Source: Canibacter zhoujuaniae | Lineage (GTDB): Bacteria; Actinomycetota; Actinomycetes; Actinomycetales; Microbacteriaceae | Assembly (NCBI RefSeq): GCF_011752015.1 | Contig: NZ_JAAIKA010000001.1 | Location: 372,001 to 436,000 of the forward strand | Reading direction: 5' to 3' | DNA length: 64,000 nt | Part shown: positions 1-10,358 of the stretch, one piece after another | How the letters are laid out: the number at the start of each line of letters is the position of its first letter | Position numbering within the stretch: position 1 is the first letter of the stretch | Notes under the pieces: generated by a model | Database searches by the model: none | The model's input: only the letters and a program-made list of their open reading frames with translations | Told to the model about the DNA's origin: nothing | Translations under genes and position numbers: made by a program

Positions 1-823
1 GCTCGAAGCTCGGCCCGCTCGAACGCTGATTCAGCGCAATACCATCGGTGCTACCGTCTACACGATAGAAGGTTGTCGCACAATCACCCACAATCGCTTC
101 GGTTTTAATCTGCTCCCGATCTGCACCATCAAGATACTCATCGGCGAAAACATGCGAGGGAAGGCCTGCTTTTGGTGAGCCGAGACCGAAGACAAAAAGA
201 CCGGCGCGCTGCTGCAGATCAAGCACACTGCGCACCGATCTCTCACGCCACATGGCCTCTTTTGTGCGCGGATCATCAAACAGCGCGGGCACAGGAAACT
301 GATGCAGTGAGGCTCCGAAAGCTTGGGCGAACTTGCCAAAAATACTGCCCGTATAGGAGACCCCACTGGTGCGCACATTCGCAGCGCCGTTCATCTGCAC
401 CACGTTGACATCAAATACGTCTTTCGTGGGCAGGTGCCTAGTAATTGCTGACAGGGTTGCCCCCCAGGCAACACCGACGGTCAGTCTCGAGTCAATCGCT
501 GCGGCAACAGCTTTTGCGGCAACACGCGCCGTTCTATCTAACCGTTCGAGCTCATTCACCCGGCTTGAAGCTGGCACAACTGTGGCAAGCACATCAAATT
601 TTTTGTTTAACCGCTCTTCAAGACGGCTGCGATCCCCTGTGGGCGCGTGTATCTGTATCTCAACCAGCCCCTGCTCGCGCGCGTATGCCAACAGTCTCGA
701 AACCGTTGAGCGCGAGGTTCCCAGCGCACGGGCAATAGCCGCCATTTTTTCGTTTTTCTCGTAGTAAAGTTTGGCCGCAAACAGTGCATCTTTAATGCGC
801 AAATTTTCATTACCACGAACCAT
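1..823 (-). CDS. SorC-family sugar-binding transcriptional regulator (C-terminus cut by window edge)
   Basis: The minus frame is open from an ATG at 823 to the window edge, with AGGA eight bases upstream of the start. The first 50 residues form a helix-turn-helix (motif around ARALGTSRSTVSRLL). The rest is the effector domain of the SorC/DeoR type, with VGVAWGATL, a central FGLGSP motif and GDCATTFYRVDG near the cut. Family members bind phosphorylated sugars and usually repress. The gene is divergent from glpD across 180 bases that carry a 16-base palindrome, so I infer control of the glycerol genes by glycerol-3-phosphate or a related metabolite. The family is clear; the ligand is inferred. 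Confidence 0.85.
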   Translation of the reverse strand, partial: MVRGNENLRIKDALFAAKLYYEKNEKMAAIARALGTSRSTVSRLLAYAREQGLVEIQIHAPTGDRSRLEERLNKKFDVLATVVPASSRVNELERLDRTARVAAKAVAAAIDSRLTVGVAWGATLSAITRHLPTKDVFDVNVVQMNGAANVRTSGVSYTGSIFGKFAQAFGASLHQFPVPALFDDPRTKEAMWRERSVRSVLDLQQRAGLFVFGLGSPKAGLPSHVFADEYLDGADREQIKTEAIVGDCATTFYRVDGSTDGIALNQRSSGPSFE

Positions 824-879
824 ATTGCCGTCCTAGCATGTAACTCTAAGCTGTGATTTCAGTGTACATGCGAAAATTC

Positions 880-895
880 TTGCACATATGTGCAA
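880..895. promoter_or_regulatory. Perfect 16-bp palindrome, probable operator for the adjacent SorC regulator
   Basis: TTGCACATATGTGCAA reads the same on both strands and is centred on CATATG. It lies between the divergent regulator and glpD. A further half-site, TTTGCAA, follows at about 900-906. SorC-family operators are often palindromes around a similar AT-rich core. The role is inferred from symmetry and position. Confidence 0.6.
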
Positions 896-1003
896 TTCGT
901 TTGCAAAAATATTCTCAAGGCGTAAGGCTGTAGGCAATGATTGGTTGTGGTGTACGCCAACGTGATCCACAAGATCTTCGAAGCTAACCTAAGGAGCTAG
1001 AGA

Positions 1004-2731
1004 GTGAACATCGAAGTTACCCGTAGCGCGGTAAAGTCGCTGCAGGATCGCCCGCACGCAGACGTTCTGATTATTGGCGGGGGCATCAACGGTCTCGCAA
1101 CCTTCCGCGACCTATCTCTGCAGGGTGTCGATGTCGCCCTAGTCGAACGCCATGACTTCGTTTCGGGAGCCTCCTCCGCATCAAGCCATATGGTGCACGG
1201 CGGCATTCGCTACCTCGAAAACGGTGAATTCCGTCTCGTGCAGGAGGCTGTCGTTGAGCGCAACCGTCTCATTAAAAACGCGCCGCACTACGTCAAGCCG
1301 CTGCGCACCACGATCCCAATCTTTTCAACATTTTCAGGCATTTTAGCCGCGCCGTATCGACTGCTGGTCAGCCACGGCACCGGGAAGCCAAAAGAGCGTG
1401 GCGCAGCCCTCATTAAAACCGGCCTCACGCTGTATGATCTTTTCTCACGCGACGGCGGAGCAGTCCCCCGTCACCGGTTTGTGGGCGCGAAAAAGAGCCG
1501 CGCTGAATTCCCACAGATGCGCGACGATGTGAAATACACAGCCACCTACTACGACGCCTCTATGCACGATCCTGAGCGCATCGCACTTGATGTTTTGGCC
1601 GATGGTGAGTTGCTGGGTGGTGAGAAAGCGCGCGCCGCAAACTACGTTGAGGCAGTTGGCTTCGAAAACGGCGAGACTGTGCTTCGCGACAACCTGAGCG
1701 GAAAAGAGTTCAACTTTAAGGCAGACGTGGTGCTGAACGTCTCTGGCTCTTGGACTGACCTCACCAATGAGTCACTCGGCAATGACACACAGTTTATGGG
1801 CGGCACAAAGGGTTCACACATTGTGCTCGACAACCCAGAACTCTACGCCGCAACAAACGGTAACGAAATCTTCTTTGAGCATTCAGACGGTCGTATCGTG
1901 CTCATTTATCCTTTCAAGAATCGCGTGCTTGTGGGCACCACCGATATCGACGCGGATCCAGCAAAACTTACGGTTTGCACCGACAGTGAAATCGAATACT
2001 TCTTTGACCTGGTAAAGCACATCTTCCCGCGCATCAAGCTGGAGCGTGAGCAGATTGTTTACACCTTCTCAGGGATCCGCCCGCTGCCAAAACACGATGA
2101 CACCGCTCCCGGCTTCGTCAGCCGCGACTACCGCATCGAACGCCAGCAGATGTTTGGTGTGCCAGTGCTCAGCCTGGTTGGTGGAAAGTGGACAACCTTC
2201 CGTGCCCTCTCAGAGCATCTGGCAGACGACACCCTCAAAGAGCTTGATGTGCGCCGCAAAGCAAACACCGTCGAAATGCCAATTGGTGGCGGCCGCAACT
2301 ATCCAAAGGGTGATAAAGCACGCACCAAGTGGATCGCGAAGCATAAAGGAGATCACTCCGCCAATCGCGTGGAACAGCTGCTCGAACGCTACGGCACCCG
2401 CGCAAAAGACATCATCGCAAGCCTGCCAGAGACTGAAACTAAACTCAGCGCTGTGCCAGGCTACACAGCAGAAGAACTCGCCTACCTGGCCGAGCACGAG
2501 CAGGTTGTGCACCTTGACGATATGCTCCTGCGGCGCACCCATATCGCTTTCCGCGGCGGCATGACAGATGAGACTCTGCAGCAGGTTACCGATGCAATTG
2601 CAGCTGCGCTTGGGTGGGATGAAAACCGGCAGCAGGCTGAAATTGAGCGAACCACCGAAAAGCTAAGGATAGAACAGCGTGTCATCCTCGGCGAGCCAGG
2701 TGTAGCGCCTGAGCCGGAAGCGGCACAATAG
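1004..2731 (+). CDS. glpD: Aerobic glycerol-3-phosphate dehydrogenase
   Basis: The protein oxidises sn-glycerol-3-phosphate to dihydroxyacetone phosphate with FAD and passes electrons to the respiratory quinones at the membrane face. The FAD Rossmann motif GGGING is at residues 25-30. The family signatures SGASSASSHMVHGGIRYLE and SGIRPLPKHDD are present, and the C-terminal DAO_C domain is complete. Length 575 is normal. Translation starts at a GTG with AAGGAG just upstream. It is first in a run with glpF and glpK, so glycerol uptake, phosphorylation and oxidation are encoded together. Regulation is probably through the palindrome at 880-895. Confidence 0.96.
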   Translation: MNIEVTRSAVKSLQDRPHADVLIIGGGINGLATFRDLSLQGVDVALVERHDFVSGASSASSHMVHGGIRYLENGEFRLVQEAVVERNRLIKNAPHYVKPLRTTIPIFSTFSGILAAPYRLLVSHGTGKPKERGAALIKTGLTLYDLFSRDGGAVPRHRFVGAKKSRAEFPQMRDDVKYTATYYDASMHDPERIALDVLADGELLGGEKARAANYVEAVGFENGETVLRDNLSGKEFNFKADVVLNVSGSWTDLTNESLGNDTQFMGGTKGSHIVLDNPELYAATNGNEIFFEHSDGRIVLIYPFKNRVLVGTTDIDADPAKLTVCTDSEIEYFFDLVKHIFPRIKLEREQIVYTFSGIRPLPKHDDTAPGFVSRDYRIERQQMFGVPVLSLVGGKWTTFRALSEHLADDTLKELDVRRKANTVEMPIGGGRNYPKGDKARTKWIAKHKGDHSANRVEQLLERYGTRAKDIIASLPETETKLSAVPGYTAEELAYLAEHEQVVHLDDMLLRRTHIAFRGGMTDETLQQVTDAIAAALGWDENRQQAEIERTTEKLRIEQRVILGEPGVAPEPEAAQ

Positions 2732-2804
2732 GTCTAAGTAACGTTAGAAACCGCTGAATAATCAGCAATAAACCAAATAACAATAAAGAAAGGTCAATGT
2801 CGAC

Positions 2805-3557
2805 ATGGATACTAATCTCGGCTTGTACTTCCTGTCTGAGGCTGTTGGCACCGCCATGCTTATCCTGCTTGGCTGTGGCGTTGTCGCAAACGTAGTGCTG
2901 AAGGGCACTAAAGGCAACGGTGGCGGCACCCTCATGATCAACTGGGGCTGGGGCCTCGCGGTTTACGCGGGTGTGCTAGTGTCTGTTTACTCCGGCGCAC
3001 AGCTCAACCCAGCAGTGTCTCTCGGCCTGCTCACCGCAGGTTCAATCACTGCTGCACAGTTCTTTACAGCTGTTGCCGCTCAGCTTGTTGGCGCCGTCAT
3101 CGGTGCTGTGCTGTGCTGGCTCGCATACAAGGAGCACTTCGACCTCGAAGAAGACCCAGCAAACAAGCTGGGCGTATTCTCAACAGGCCCTGCAAACCGC
3201 TCATACGCTTGGAACTTCATCACCGAGGTTATCGCTACTTTCGTGCTCGTTTTCGTAATCTTCGCATTCGCTAACTCTGGTGTTGCAGAAATCGGTGTGC
3301 CAGGCGGTCTTGGTGCGCTCACCGCTCTGCCAGTAGCTCTGCTCGTTGTTGGTATCGGTGCATCACTCGGTGGCCCAACCGGTTACGCTATCAACCCTGC
3401 TCGTGACCTCGGTCCACGTATCGCACACGCAATCCTGCCAATTAAGGGCAAGGGTTCAAGCGACTGGGCATACTCATGGGTGCCTGTTGCAGGCCCACTC
3501 GTTGGTGGCCTACTTGCCGCACTCGCTGCGCCAGTTCTGCTCGCAGTAGCGGTTTAA
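2805..3557 (+). CDS. glpF: Glycerol facilitator (MIP/aquaglyceroporin family)
   Basis: A 250-residue six-helix channel with two NPA boxes at residues 68-70 and 197-199. The aspartate right after the second box (NPARD) is the usual mark of glycerol-conducting members rather than strict water channels. It should let glycerol diffuse through the cytoplasmic membrane, to be trapped by GlpK. The ATG at 2805 follows AAGAAAGG; the nearby ATG at 2797 is out of frame. It lies 73 bases after glpD and 25 bases before glpK, which fits one operon. Confidence 0.95.
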   Translation: MDTNLGLYFLSEAVGTAMLILLGCGVVANVVLKGTKGNGGGTLMINWGWGLAVYAGVLVSVYSGAQLNPAVSLGLLTAGSITAAQFFTAVAAQLVGAVIGAVLCWLAYKEHFDLEEDPANKLGVFSTGPANRSYAWNFITEVIATFVLVFVIFAFANSGVAEIGVPGGLGALTALPVALLVVGIGASLGGPTGYAINPARDLGPRIAHAILPIKGKGSSDWAYSWVPVAGPLVGGLLAALAAPVLLAVAV

Positions 3558-3582
3558 TTTAAGAGCCTAAAGAGGTACAAAA

Positions 3583-5094
3583 ATGTCTAAATATGTAATT
3601 GCAATCGACCAGGGCACCACTTCAAGCCGTGCAATTGTTTTCGATAAGTCTGGCAGCGTAATTTCAGTCGGCCAGAAAGAGCATGAGCAGATCATGCCAA
3701 AAGCTGGCTGGGTTGAGCACGATCCGATCGAAATCTGGAAAAACACCCAGGAGGTGATCGGTGTAGCCCTCGCTAACGCCGACATCACTCGTCACGACGT
3801 GGCCGCCATCGGTATCACAAACCAGCGCGAGACCACCGTTGTTTGGGATAAGAACACCGGTCAGCCTGTTTACAATGCAATCGTGTGGCAGGACACCCGC
3901 ACCCAGAAAATCGTAGACGAGCTCGCAGACGGCGACACCGACCGTTACAAGGATCGTGTGGGTCTGCCGCTGGCCACCTACTTCTCGGGCACAAAAATTA
4001 AATGGATTCTGGACAACGTCGAGGGTGCACGCGAAAAGGCAGAGGCTGGCGATCTCCTATTTGGAACCACCGACTGCTGGGTGCTCTGGAACCTGACCGG
4101 CGGCTCACAGGGCGGCGTGCACGCAACAGACGTTACAAATGCGTCGCGCACTCTCTTCATGGATCTGAAGACACTGAGCTGGGATGAAGAAATTCTCGCA
4201 GACTTCGGTGTGCCGCTATCAATGATGCCTGAGATTCGCTCTAGCTCTGAGGTTTACGGTCACGCACGTGACAACTCACTGCTGCGCGAGACTCCAATCG
4301 CAGGCATCCTCGGTGACCAGCAGGCAGCAACCTTCGGTCAGGCCGCATTCGAGGCTGGCGAAAGCAAGAACACCTACGGCACAGGCTGTTTCTTGATCTT
4401 CCAGACCGGTGAAGAAATCGTGCACTCAGATAATGGCCTGCTCACCACCGTTGGTTACAAGATCGGTGATGAGCCAGCACACTACGCTCTCGAGGGTTCG
4501 ATTGCGGTGACCGGCTCACTGATTCAGTGGCTGCGCGACCAGCTCGGAATCATCAAGGATGCACCTGAGGTTGAGACCCTCGCCAAGGAAGTCGAAGACA
4601 ACGGCGGCGTTTACATTGTGCCAGCGTTCTCAGGGCTTTTTGCCCCCTACTGGGATTCAACAGCGCGCGGCACGATTGCCGGTCTGACCCGCTACTCAAA
4701 CAAGAACCACATCGCACGTGCGGCGCTGGAAGCAGTGGCCTACCAGACTCGCGACGTACTCGACGCTGTTAACGCAGACGCCGGTGTAGATCTGACCGAG
4801 CTGAAGGTAGACGGTGGCATGATTGCAAATGACACTCTCATGCAGTTCCAGGCTGATGTGCTTGGCGTGCCGGTTGTGCGCCCTGTTGTTGCAGAGACCA
4901 CAGCTCTCGGCGCTGCATACGCAGCAGGTCTTGCGGTTGGTTTCTGGGCAGACAAAGATGAGCTTTCAGCCAACTGGCAGGAGGATCGTCGTTGGGAGCC
5001 ACAGATGGAGGATGCCGAGCGCGACCGTCTGCTGCGCAACTGGAAGAAGGCAATCACCAAGTCACAGGCTTGGGTTGATGAGGATGTTGACTAA
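3583..5094 (+). CDS. glpK: Glycerol kinase
   Basis: A cytoplasmic FGGY-family kinase that makes glycerol-3-phosphate from glycerol and ATP. The phosphate-binding DQGTTSSR is at residues 9-16. Substrate-binding and FGGY signatures follow (YGTGCF, and [21 protein letters not shown] near the C-terminus). The 503-residue length is standard. The start ATG has an AGAGG ribosome-binding site. It is the last gene of the glycerol run and is followed by a strong terminator. Confidence 0.97.
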   Translation: MSKYVIAIDQGTTSSRAIVFDKSGSVISVGQKEHEQIMPKAGWVEHDPIEIWKNTQEVIGVALANADITRHDVAAIGITNQRETTVVWDKNTGQPVYNAIVWQDTRTQKIVDELADGDTDRYKDRVGLPLATYFSGTKIKWILDNVEGAREKAEAGDLLFGTTDCWVLWNLTGGSQGGVHATDVTNASRTLFMDLKTLSWDEEILADFGVPLSMMPEIRSSSEVYGHARDNSLLRETPIAGILGDQQAATFGQAAFEAGESKNTYGTGCFLIFQTGEEIVHSDNGLLTTVGYKIGDEPAHYALEGSIAVTGSLIQWLRDQLGIIKDAPEVETLAKEVEDNGGVYIVPAFSGLFAPYWDSTARGTIAGLTRYSNKNHIARAALEAVAYQTRDVLDAVNADAGVDLTELKVDGGMIANDTLMQFQADVLGVPVVRPVVAETTALGAAYAAGLAVGFWADKDELSANWQEDRRWEPQMEDAERDRLLRNWKKAITKSQAWVDEDVD

Positions 5095-5123
5095 CCCAAC
5101 ACCAGCTAACAGCTGCCTTTATT

Positions 5124-5168
5124 AATAAGTGTGAGCCCTGGGAAACTTTCTCAGGGCTCACACTTATT
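5124..5168. terminator. Bidirectional terminator between glpK and mnmA
   Basis: A perfect 17-bp inverted repeat (AATAAGTGTGAGCCCTG at 5124-5140 and its complement at 5152-5168) with an 11-base loop. A/T-rich ends on both sides let it stop glpK transcripts from the left and mnmA transcripts from the right. Confidence 0.85.
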
Positions 5169-5216
5169 TAAAGAGAACTTAAGTAGCTGCAGCAGTGCTA
5201 CACAACCTAGAAGACG

Positions 5217-6356
5217 CTAGGCCCTCGCAGAAATTGCGCGATCTATCGTGAACTGCCCAAGCACCCGCGTGCCAATATAGAGCACAGCTGACTGTCCTGG
5301 TGCCACTCCTGTCAGGGGCTCATCCACCGTCACAACAATCTCGTGTGTTGCCTCAGCGCGGTGATTCTCAGTGCGCTCTGCCTCGTTAATCTCTATCAGC
5401 TGCGCTGTTGCTGGCGCCGGGTCAGCGTGTGCGCGAATCTGCACCTCACACCTAAACGGGGAAGCAAGATCAAACCCCGGTTCACTGGTGAGAGAGTAGC
5501 GACCACCGGCAATCGTTGCGACATTTAACGCTTCTTTCGGCCCGACAACCACTTGGTTTGAAACCGGCCGGATAGAGAGCACATAGCGCGGTTTTCCGTC
5601 CGGCGCTGGGCGGCCTATTGCAAGACCGCGACGCTGCCCTACCGTGTATCCCTGTGCACCGTCATGCCCGCCAATAACGTTACCGTCCTGATCGACTATG
5701 TCACCTGGTTCACGATGCATATGCTCATCGAGCCAGGCGCGTGTGTCGCCCTCCGGGATAAAACAAATATCGTAGCTGTCAGGTTTTTGCGCAATCTGTA
5801 TGCCGCGCTCAGCTGCTTCTTGCCGAACTAGAGTTTTTGACGGGGTGTCCCCCAGCGGGAAATAGCAGTGACGCAGCTGATTTTGTGTAAGCACACCCAA
5901 AACATACGACTGGTCTTTTGCTTCAGCGCTCGCCCGATGCAGCTCGATACCGTTTTCAGTCTCTAAAACATTGGCGTAGTGGCCGGTAGCAACCGCATCA
6001 AAGCCGAGCGCAATTGCTTTGTCCAGCAGCGCCTCAAACTTAATTTTTTCGTTGCAGCGCAAGCATGGGTTTGGGGTGCGACCGGCCTCATACTCTGCCA
6101 CAAAATCATCAACCACATCGGCTTTAAAGCGTTCGGAAAAATCCCACACATAAAACGGGATATCTAGCAGGTTCGCTACCCGGCGCGCGTCCATCGCATC
6201 TTCCACCGTGCAACACCCACGACTGCCGGTGCGTAAGGTGCCGGGCATCCGGCTCAACGCCAAATGCACCCCGACAACATCATGCCCCGCTTCTTTTGCA
6301 CGTGCCGCTGCAACGGCGCTGTCCACGCCTCCGCTCATTGCTGCCAAAATCTTCAC
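5217..6356 (-). CDS. mnmA: tRNA-specific 2-thiouridylase MnmA
   Basis: MnmA activates U34 of Lys, Glu and Gln tRNAs with ATP and inserts sulfur to make s2U. The PP-loop SGGVDS is at residues 8-13. The two catalytic cysteines are C98 (NPC) and C198 (DICFIP), matching the paired cysteines of the E. coli enzyme. Length 379 is typical. It sits 64 bases downstream of a cysteine desulfurase on the same strand, which is the expected sulfur donor. Confidence 0.96.
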   Translation of the reverse strand: MKILAAMSGGVDSAVAAARAKEAGHDVVGVHLALSRMPGTLRTGSRGCCTVEDAMDARRVANLLDIPFYVWDFSERFKADVVDDFVAEYEAGRTPNPCLRCNEKIKFEALLDKAIALGFDAVATGHYANVLETENGIELHRASAEAKDQSYVLGVLTQNQLRHCYFPLGDTPSKTLVRQEAAERGIQIAQKPDSYDICFIPEGDTRAWLDEHMHREPGDIVDQDGNVIGGHDGAQGYTVGQRRGLAIGRPAPDGKPRYVLSIRPVSNQVVVGPKEALNVATIAGGRYSLTSEPGFDLASPFRCEVQIRAHADPAPATAQLIEINEAERTENHRAEATHEIVVTVDEPLTGVAPGQSAVLYIGTRVLGQFTIDRAISARA

Positions 6357-6420
6357 TCGTGTAGTCTACCGGCTCACTAGCTGGGTAAATCGTTAAGAAT
6401 CGCAGAGCTTTCTGTGCGGC

Positions 6421-7593
6421 TTAAACAGCGGTAATTCCGGCTCTGCGCGCTTGCAAGATTGCTTGTGGCAGGGCGGTTAGCAGCATCTCAATTTCTGCGT
6501 CGGTCGTATCGGCGCTAAAGGTAAAGCGAAGAGCTCCAGCTGCGCTCACATCATCAAGACCGATAGCTGTCATCACATGTGATACTTCGGCAACTCCTGC
6601 TGTGCAGGCAGAGCCGGTTGACACCGAGACCCCAGCCATATCTAACAGAAAGAGGAGCGAATCTCCCTGACAGCCGGGGAAGGTAAAGTGCACATTAGAC
6701 GCTAGTCGCATCTCCCCCGGTTCCGGTCCGCGCAAAACAGCGGTACCGTCAGTCTCTCGGATCGCGGTTATCAACCGCTGCTGTATTTGTTGCAGGCGGG
6801 CGTGCTTTCGGTCTAAATCCTGGTATGCCAGCTCTAATGCGGTTGCAAAAGCGGTTGCCGCAGCCGCATCCTGGGTGCCAGAGCGTGCACGCTGCTGCGA
6901 TCCACCGTGGATTAATGGCACAACCTGCCATTTGCGGCCGAGAATTAGTGCCCCGCTGGAGACTGGCCCACCAATTTTATGGGCAGAAAGACTCAGCGCG
7001 GCAGGGTGCACAGCAGAAATATCTATGTACCCGAGCGCAGACACCGCATCGATGTGCAGCGGAATTCCATGTCTCTCACAGATCTGATTGAGTGAGCTAA
7101 CCGGTTGAATAGTGCCGATTTCATTGTTTGCCCAAAGCACCGTTGCAAGCGCAATTCTTTCAGCACCGTGTTTAGTGATAGCTGCTTCAAGCACTTCGGG
7201 CAGTAACACACCGTCACTGTTAAGCGGCAGCCACTCTGCTTCGGCACCGGTGTGTGCGACCAGCCACTCTACGGTATCGATTGTTGCATGATGCTCACCG
7301 TCTGCAACGAGAATAACCGGTCTGCTATCAGCCCCACTATTCCGTGCCCAAAACAGCCCCTTCAATGCCAAATTAATAGACTCTGTGCCGCCTGATGTAA
7401 ACACAACTTCAGCGCTGGTGACATGCAGGGTGCGCGCAAGTATTTCACGCGCTGATTCGAGAACGTCTCGCGCTGCCTGCCCGTCAGCGTGCTGTGAGGC
7501 GGGGTTGCCGACCGTGCCTAAGGCATCAAAAAAAGCTTTGCGCACCACCAGTGGCATTGGACTGGTGGCTGCGTGGTCAAAATATGCGCGCAC
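6421..7593 (-). CDS. Cysteine desulfurase (NifS/IscS family)
   Basis: A PLP-dependent class V aminotransferase that takes sulfur from L-cysteine as an enzyme persulfide. The PLP lysine is K206 (SAHKIGG) and the sulfur-carrying cysteine is C330 (STGSACTAG). The conserved EHHA and ANNEIG motifs are also present. Length 390 is normal. The order desulfurase then mnmA suggests its main client is tRNA thiolation. No IscU scaffold gene is nearby. Confidence 0.94.
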   Translation of the reverse strand: MRAYFDHAATSPMPLVVRKAFFDALGTVGNPASQHADGQAARDVLESAREILARTLHVTSAEVVFTSGGTESINLALKGLFWARNSGADSRPVILVADGEHHATIDTVEWLVAHTGAEAEWLPLNSDGVLLPEVLEAAITKHGAERIALATVLWANNEIGTIQPVSSLNQICERHGIPLHIDAVSALGYIDISAVHPAALSLSAHKIGGPVSSGALILGRKWQVVPLIHGGSQQRARSGTQDAAAATAFATALELAYQDLDRKHARLQQIQQRLITAIRETDGTAVLRGPEPGEMRLASNVHFTFPGCQGDSLLFLLDMAGVSVSTGSACTAGVAEVSHVMTAIGLDDVSAAGALRFTFSADTTDAEIEMLLTALPQAILQARRAGITAV

Positions 7594-7603
7594 AAAACCC
7601 CCT

Positions 7604-8551
7604 CTAATAAAGGAGGTTTGCTAGCTTCCGGCGTGCTGCGCTCACGCGCGGATCTATGACACCAACCACTTCAAATAGTTTTAAGAGCCGTTCTTGAATG
7701 TGAGCACGATCATCTGGGGTGCTGTTTTCAAACAGATCAAGCAGACGCAAGAAACCGTCTTCTATATGCCCCCCGGCGATGTCGAGGTCGCTGACCGCCA
7801 TCTGCTCGCTCAAACCGTGTGGTGAGTTTGCGGCGGCCTCGCGGATCTCCTGCGCTGATTTACCGCTCAAACGTTCAAGCAGTTCAACCTGGGCGAGTGC
7901 TGCGCTAGCTTCGTTATCGCGCGGATTGCGTGCCAACACGTTTTTATATTCAGCAATCGCAGTCTTATAGTCGCCCGCCTCAGCGGCATCTAACGCCTTT
8001 TGATGTTCTGGATTAACCGGATTCTGCGTCTCAGCTGGTGCGGTCTCGCCGAGGTCGGGTGCGTTAACTGTGCCGGTCATGCCCTGCGCAGCTGCGAGTG
8101 ACACAATCTGCGGTAGCACGGTTACAACTGCGTTAGGATCCTGCTGCCCCTGGAACAGTAGTTCTGGCTGCCCCGCCAGCACAAGCGCCGCTGTCGGCAC
8201 AGTCTGCACAGAGAAGGCCTGCACCAGGCTCGGGCTTGCGGTTGCGTCAATCACACCTAAGGTGAGTTTGCCGCCCGCCCCACGAACTCCCGTTGCAAGC
8301 GCATCGTGCAGCGCGACAGTCGCCTGATCTGCTGGGTTTACGAATAGCAGAATGACCGGCACCACCTGCGAGAGCTGCATTACACCCTGGAAGCTCTGCT
8401 CAGTAACAGTAAATACTGCAGCTGGAATATCTATTGTTTGGCCAGCAGCCTGCTGGCCACTATCTGGGGTCGCTGTTGCAGCTGCGGATTGGTTCTGGTT
8501 TGCAAGATAGCTGAGATCAAGCCCACGGCCAATATAGCGGTTATCTGCCAT
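7604..8551 (-). CDS. Thioredoxin-like/TPR co-chaperone (YbbN/CnoX type)
   Basis: Residues 45-150 form a thioredoxin fold with the cis-proline motif VPTAAL, but the usual CxxC is absent, so it should not work as a normal disulfide reductase. Residues 170-310 form tetratricopeptide-type helices (DAAEAGDYKTAIAEYKNVL). This is the arrangement of YbbN/CnoX holdase co-chaperones that cooperate with GroEL or DnaK. It is the first gene of a minus-strand run with the desulfurase, 10 bases apart, and follows the membrane gene at 8553 almost without a gap. Confidence 0.82.
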   Translation of the reverse strand: MADNRYIGRGLDLSYLANQNQSAAATATPDSGQQAAGQTIDIPAAVFTVTEQSFQGVMQLSQVVPVILLFVNPADQATVALHDALATGVRGAGGKLTLGVIDATASPSLVQAFSVQTVPTAALVLAGQPELLFQGQQDPNAVVTVLPQIVSLAAAQGMTGTVNAPDLGETAPAETQNPVNPEHQKALDAAEAGDYKTAIAEYKNVLARNPRDNEASAALAQVELLERLSGKSAQEIREAAANSPHGLSEQMAVSDLDIAGGHIEDGFLRLLDLFENSTPDDRAHIQERLLKLFEVVGVIDPRVSAARRKLANLLY

Positions 8552-8552
8552 T

Positions 8553-10358
8553 TTATTTTGATGCTCCTACAAGCTCGCTCGTTGAACCTAGCAATAAGAT
8601 CTTTTCTTCACTGCCCACGCGCGGCACATAGAACAGCAACTGGTGAGCCACGATTTGTGTAATGCTCCGCTGCGCACCCTCCAGATCTGAGATCGCTGCG
8701 ATTGTGTCGCTGATCGGCAGCTCAGAGTCATCGTCTGCGGCTGTTGTGCGCAATTCGTTGACGGTCAGCACCACCAGGGCACCGCCTGTGCCTGTCGAGA
8801 TTGCGGTAGGCTCACCTGCTTGCTCGGCCCGGACAGAAAATGTTGCCTTCCCCTGCGAGTCGCGGGTGCGTTCGTTTTCTGCGGCCACCCAAGCTGCACC
8901 GCCGCGAGTCAGGATAACGTCGTCAACAGTTTCAAAATTCGCCGCAGCTTCGCTCTCGACACCCTCGACCAGCGCGGCTGCGTAAAGCCCGCCAAGCTCG
9001 GCTGGCTTCACAGTCAACAGTTCGGTTTCGTTATCCAGGAGCGCTGTTCCCTCATCGGCTGGCGCGGCAGCAGGCATCTGCTGGCCACCGCGCAGGGAGA
9101 CAATATTGCGCACTTTAAACGGTGCGTGTGCGTTCTCTTGCGTTAGCAGCAGGGCCAGTGATGGAGATGCGCTCTGCGGCGCTGTTTCGACGCTCTCAGA
9201 AGTATCTTCTGCGCTGTCTGATATTTGTGTTGCGTTCGGATCAGGAGCTGTGTCTGATGATGCAACGGTCATAAGGATTGAGCGCGGCCAGGTGCTGGTG
9301 TGCTGCACGAGCTCATACCCAAGCCGTTCGGTGGTAATAAAAGGCGGGCGCAGGTTATAGTCGGCGTTTGCATTGCGGATCGCATAGTTTGCACGCCGTT
9401 GATTTAGCGCATCACCTGAAAAACGTGCTTCAAGGCCGCCAGCATCAAGGCCCTCATCCGCTGCAGTGGCAACTGCACTAATGTCTTTTAGAATGCGTGC
9501 TATCTGTTCCTCTGCAACAGTCGGCGGCAGTGCTTCAGAAACTACATCAGCTTTTTCTTCCATACGCTGCGGCCAAAGCTCTGCGGAGCAGCCGGTTAGG
9601 GCCAAAGCTGATAAAACGCCTACTGCGGTAAATTTGCTCACACGCTGCATCGCTGACCCACCGCTATAGCGTGGGTTGACCGGTTTTTTACGTTTGAACA
9701 TATTTCTGATGCCAACAAGCGGCCCCCGGCGACCGCGACGCGGACCGAGACCGCGTCGATCCCGATCCACAAATACTATGTAGAGCACGATCCCGAGCAG
9801 GAGAAAAAACCCGCCCGCGGTTAAGAAGGGGCCAACCCAGGGCGTGTAGCGCACCTGTTCCCATTTCAAATCTATCGGTGTAGCCGCTTTGTCTTCTGCT
9901 GTATCGCTGTAAACGATTGCGGCTTCATTCTCATCTGCAATGATCGTTGATTCAAAGGCTGTTGAACCGTCAAACCCGGCGTAGGAGCGCCAGAGATCAC
10001 TGCTTTCAAAATTTGGATCGGGTTTTTCATCTGCAGCAGGAGCGACAGTTTCAGAGGTAAGACGATTCGATTCTGGATCAACAACAAGCTTTGTGTAGCC
10101 GTACGGCGCAGCCCATGCGGTGACATCGCTGAGCGACCCTGTTGCTATGGCGCCGACGTTGTGACCGGCAGACAGGTGCGGCTTGCCATTAATTTTTGCG
10201 AGTTCCTCACCGGGGATAACAACATACTCTGCCACCTTCACGGTTTCACTCTGCACTTCAATGTTTGCAGGCCCACCCAGAATTGCACGCTGCCCGGCAG
10301 CGATTACCAGCAGCACCGCACCGAAAATAATTGCGCTTAACGATAAAAGGTATCGCAA
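8553..10358 (-). CDS. Membrane/exported protein with an internal lipoprotein signal; possibly two genes
   Basis: The open frame is 601 codons, starting at a TTG with AGGAGAAGAA before it. I do not recognise the family. Residues 5-25 are a membrane anchor or signal. Residues 26-172 are exported-looking, 173-196 form a second membrane segment, and a basic stretch rich in R, G and K follows. At residue 237 a methionine begins a second classic lipoprotein signal (MQRVSK, then LTGCS). That internal ATG is at 9650 and has GGTGGG upstream. The part after it is a periplasmic-type domain of about 340 residues. It could be one three-segment protein, or a membrane protein followed by an in-frame lipoprotein start. 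Confidence 0.7.
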   Translation of the reverse strand: MRYLLSLSAIIFGAVLLVIAAGQRAILGGPANIEVQSETVKVAEYVVIPGEELAKINGKPHLSAGHNVGAIATGSLSDVTAWAAPYGYTKLVVDPESNRLTSETVAPAADEKPDPNFESSDLWRSYAGFDGSTAFESTIIADENEAAIVYSDTAEDKAATPIDLKWEQVRYTPWVGPFLTAGGFFLLLGIVLYIVFVDRDRRGLGPRRGRRGPLVGIRNMFKRKKPVNPRYSGGSAMQRVSKFTAVGVLSALALTGCSAELWPQRMEEKADVVSEALPPTVAEEQIARILKDISAVATAADEGLDAGGLEARFSGDALNQRRANYAIRNANADYNLRPPFITTERLGYELVQHTSTWPRSILMTVASSDTAPDPNATQISDSAEDTSESVETAPQSASPSLALLLTQENAHAPFKVRNIVSLRGGQQMPAAAPADEGTALLDNETELLTVKPAELGGLYAAALVEGVESEAAANFETVDDVILTRGGAAWVAAENERTRDSQGKATFSVRAEQAGEPTAISTGTGGALVVLTVNELRTTAADDDSELPISDTIAAISDLEGAQRSITQIVAHQLLFYVPRVGSEEKILLLGSTSELVGASK

